From the NCBI GenBank assembly GCA_033856235.1, contig JAWVFI010000106.1, positions 1 through 64,000 on the forward strand: DNA of 64,000 nucleotides. The letters run 5' to 3'. The notes beneath the pieces are model-generated. The model made no database searches. It was given only the letters and a program-made list of their open reading frames with translations, and was not told where the DNA came from. The DNA comes from DASXRU01 sp033856235 (GTDB taxonomy: Bacteria > Acidobacteriota > Blastocatellia > Pyrinomonadales > Pyrinomonadaceae). A program made the translations under genes and the position numbers. Positions 62,601-64,000 of this stretch are shown here, piece by piece. Position 1 is the stretch's first letter. Each line of letters begins with the position of its first letter.

Positions 62601-63292
62601 TTAGAATTAATCTCCTGGAATCAGTTACCGATAGACCGAGCGCGGTCAGCATGGTTGAGGACAGAGTTGCGAGTCCATGGACGCAGACTCTCTTGTTGGC
62701 ACTGACGGTTGGCGCCCTGTTGGTCGGAGTTATGGGGTACGACTTAGTAAGCTCTAGGTCCCAGCACGAAGCTGCGCAAAAGGAGTTGGCGAAGCAACAG
62801 CAAATCAACGAGCAAATGAATGCTGTGAACAAAGAACGAGCCGATTTGGAGAAAAAGATTAAGGATATTCAAGTAAGGATTGACGCAATCCAGAAGCTAA
62901 GGGCTTCGCAGCAGGGGCCTGGGTTTGTACTGAGAGAGATCAAGGATCGATTCGACAGTGTGCCAGGACTGTACCTTAAGAGTGTCGAACAGAAAGAGAA
63001 TGAGCTCATTATCAAGGGAGAGTCACCGAGCGAAAGCGCAGTGACACGTTTTGGACAGAGCCTTGAATTCTCATCTGGTTTGTTCACAAATTTGAATATA
63101 GAAACGCAGAGAGAAGTTGCTCAAGTAAAGACGAGCACTGGAAATGCCGCCGCCGCCCCAGGCCCGGAGAATCCTGATAGTCCAAAGCCTGAGGTCGTTG
63201 CGTTTACGATCAAGTGCAGTTACTCCCAGCCCAATGGCGCTCAGCCGGTAAGTTCAACGCCGAGTCCCGCAAATCAAGTTGCAAAGAAATAG
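62597..63292 (+). CDS. pilN: Type IV pilus assembly protein PilN
   Basis: A 231-residue bitopic inner-membrane protein. The N-terminal residues MIRINLLESVTDRPS are the PilM-binding motif, ending in a membrane helix (TQTLLLALTVGALLVGVMGY). A periplasmic coiled coil follows (EAAQKELAKQQQINEQMNAV), then the PilN ferredoxin-like fold (VLREIKDRFDSVPGLYLKSV; SLEFSSGLFTNLNIETQ). The C-terminus is a proline-rich tail (TSTGNAAAAPGPENPDSP). Translation is coupled to pilM through an ATGA overlap. Confidence 0.95.
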   Translation: MIRINLLESVTDRPSAVSMVEDRVASPWTQTLLLALTVGALLVGVMGYDLVSSRSQHEAAQKELAKQQQINEQMNAVNKERADLEKKIKDIQVRIDAIQKLRASQQGPGFVLREIKDRFDSVPGLYLKSVEQKENELIIKGESPSESAVTRFGQSLEFSSGLFTNLNIETQREVAQVKTSTGNAAAAPGPENPDSPKPEVVAFTIKCSYSQPNGAQPVSSTPSPANQVAKK

Positions 63293-63322
63293 ACGTCCGG
63301 AAGCTCTTGAAAGGCATCTGTC

Positions 63323-63955
63323 ATGAAAATTGGAAACATACAAACGCTTCCCTGGTATCTGAGAGTTGCGATGTTTGGTGTCGTCGCCGGCTTTCTGTAT
63401 GCGGGATTTTGGTATTTCGTAACCCGCAGTACACGCGCTGAAACCAAGGAGTTGAACCAAAAGATTGCGGAACTCCTGCCCAAGAACGCGCAGGCGCAGA
63501 TCGCTTCTCAACGGCTGAATGAGTTTAAGGTTGCGTATCAGAATAGGCAGGAAGAGTACGACGAGCTCAAGGCCTTACTTCCCGAACAACGTGAGCTGAC
63601 GATGGTCTTGCAAGGTGTCCAAGATCGTGCACGCAACTCGAAGCTCTCGCTGGTCAAGTTCATGCCTAAGGATGATGTACAGCAAGAGTTTTATAGTGGC
63701 AAGAAAATCGAGGTGGGAGTCACAAGTTCTTTTGCCAGCTTGCGCTCTTTCTTTGATCAGATGGCGCATTACCAGCGCATCGTCTCGATTACAAATTTTG
63801 AGATTAAGCAACGGGACAAACAGGCGCCAGGAAGAACCGTGGAAGCCAGATTCGACCTGACTGCCTATTACGTTTCTGCCGAGAAGCTGCAAAAGCAAGC
63901 GGGGGCGCAAGCGCCAGCGACGCCAGCCGCACCGGCACCAGCTAAGTCAAAGTAG
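63323..63955 (+). CDS. pilO: Type IV pilus assembly protein PilO
   Basis: A 210-residue bitopic protein: short cytoplasmic end, membrane helix (LRVAMFGVVAGFLYAGFWYF), periplasmic coiled coil (NQKIAELLPKNAQAQIASQR), and the PilO core (LKALLPEQRELTMVLQGVQD, then VGVTSSFASLRSFFDQMAHY and RIVSITNFEIKQRDKQAPG). It dimerises with PilN to link PilM to the secretin via PilP. A PilP gene is not present in the remaining 45 bases, so the operon probably continues past the window. Confidence 0.95.
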   Translation: MKIGNIQTLPWYLRVAMFGVVAGFLYAGFWYFVTRSTRAETKELNQKIAELLPKNAQAQIASQRLNEFKVAYQNRQEEYDELKALLPEQRELTMVLQGVQDRARNSKLSLVKFMPKDDVQQEFYSGKKIEVGVTSSFASLRSFFDQMAHYQRIVSITNFEIKQRDKQAPGRTVEARFDLTAYYVSAEKLQKQAGAQAPATPAAPAPAKSK

Positions 63956-64000
63956 CCGTATTTCCGAAGGATGCGGCATCAATTCTCGATTAGGGAATAC

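Overview
This window most likely comes from the chromosome of an Acidobacteriota member, probably class Blastocatellia (Pyrinomonadaceae-like). That is inferred from gene content: two VWFA-related proteins of the acidobacterial type, a DUF1800/DUF1501 pair, an SBBP-repeat lipoprotein with a DUF4214 tail, an archaeal-style split methylmalonyl-CoA mutase, and a tetraether-synthase-like radical SAM enzyme. No rRNA is present, so the placement is indirect.

Layout. 1-5.1 kb (minus strand): a propionate/B12 block (crotonase fragment, mutase B12-binding subunit, a secreted RsiV-like protein, mutase catalytic subunit), then a DivIC/FtsB-like protein overlapping a phosphohexomutase. The first ~560 bases are about 70% G+C, clearly richer than what follows. 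5.4-24.2 kb (plus strand): an extended Tad/Flp pilus locus. It starts with a sigma-54 enhancer-binding protein and a near-consensus -24/-12 promoter, followed by a small membrane protein, three tandem Flp pilins, prepilin peptidase, CpaB, secretin, TadG- and TadE-like minor pilins, TadZ, TadA, TadB, TadC and TadD. After these come an AAA ATPase, a lytic transglycosylase, a protein with a duplicated domain and a VWFA protein. Two heptamer-repeat palindromes lie between tadB/tadC and tadC/tadD.

24.4-29.4 kb: a Tes/Mss-like radical SAM protein, ribosomal protein S21, surE-pcm-dedA, and tRNA-Pro(CGG). 29.7-38.7 kb: a DUF1800 and Tat-exported DUF1501 pair, a large SBBP/Calx-beta/DUF4214 lipoprotein and an M1 aminopeptidase. 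38.7-51.6 kb: mostly single housekeeping or hypothetical genes (J-domain membrane protein, VOC, Sm-like protein, radical SAM, CBS, class II aldolase, methyltransferase, OsmC-lytic transglycosylase pair, glycine-zipper protein, response regulator, second VWFA protein).

51.6-56.3 kb: tRNA-His and a tRNA-Arg(UCU) interrupted in its anticodon by a 269-nt group I intron. Next comes a lower-G+C accessory patch with a frameshifted IS1595-type transposase, a Schlafen/AlbA_2 protein, an overlapping 56-residue gene and a zinc-ribbon membrane protein. 56.5-60.8 kb (minus): HU, an acyltransferase, tRNA-Pro(UGG), and rdgB overlapping a DUF3352-like gene. 61.1-64 kb: a GEMM-I (cyclic dinucleotide) riboswitch in the leader of pilM-pilN-pilO, the type IV pilus alignment complex, which continues beyond the window.

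Taken together, the window holds two surface-pilus systems under different inferred controls: Tad/Flp under sigma-54 and a dedicated activator, type IV pili under a cyclic-dinucleotide riboswitch.
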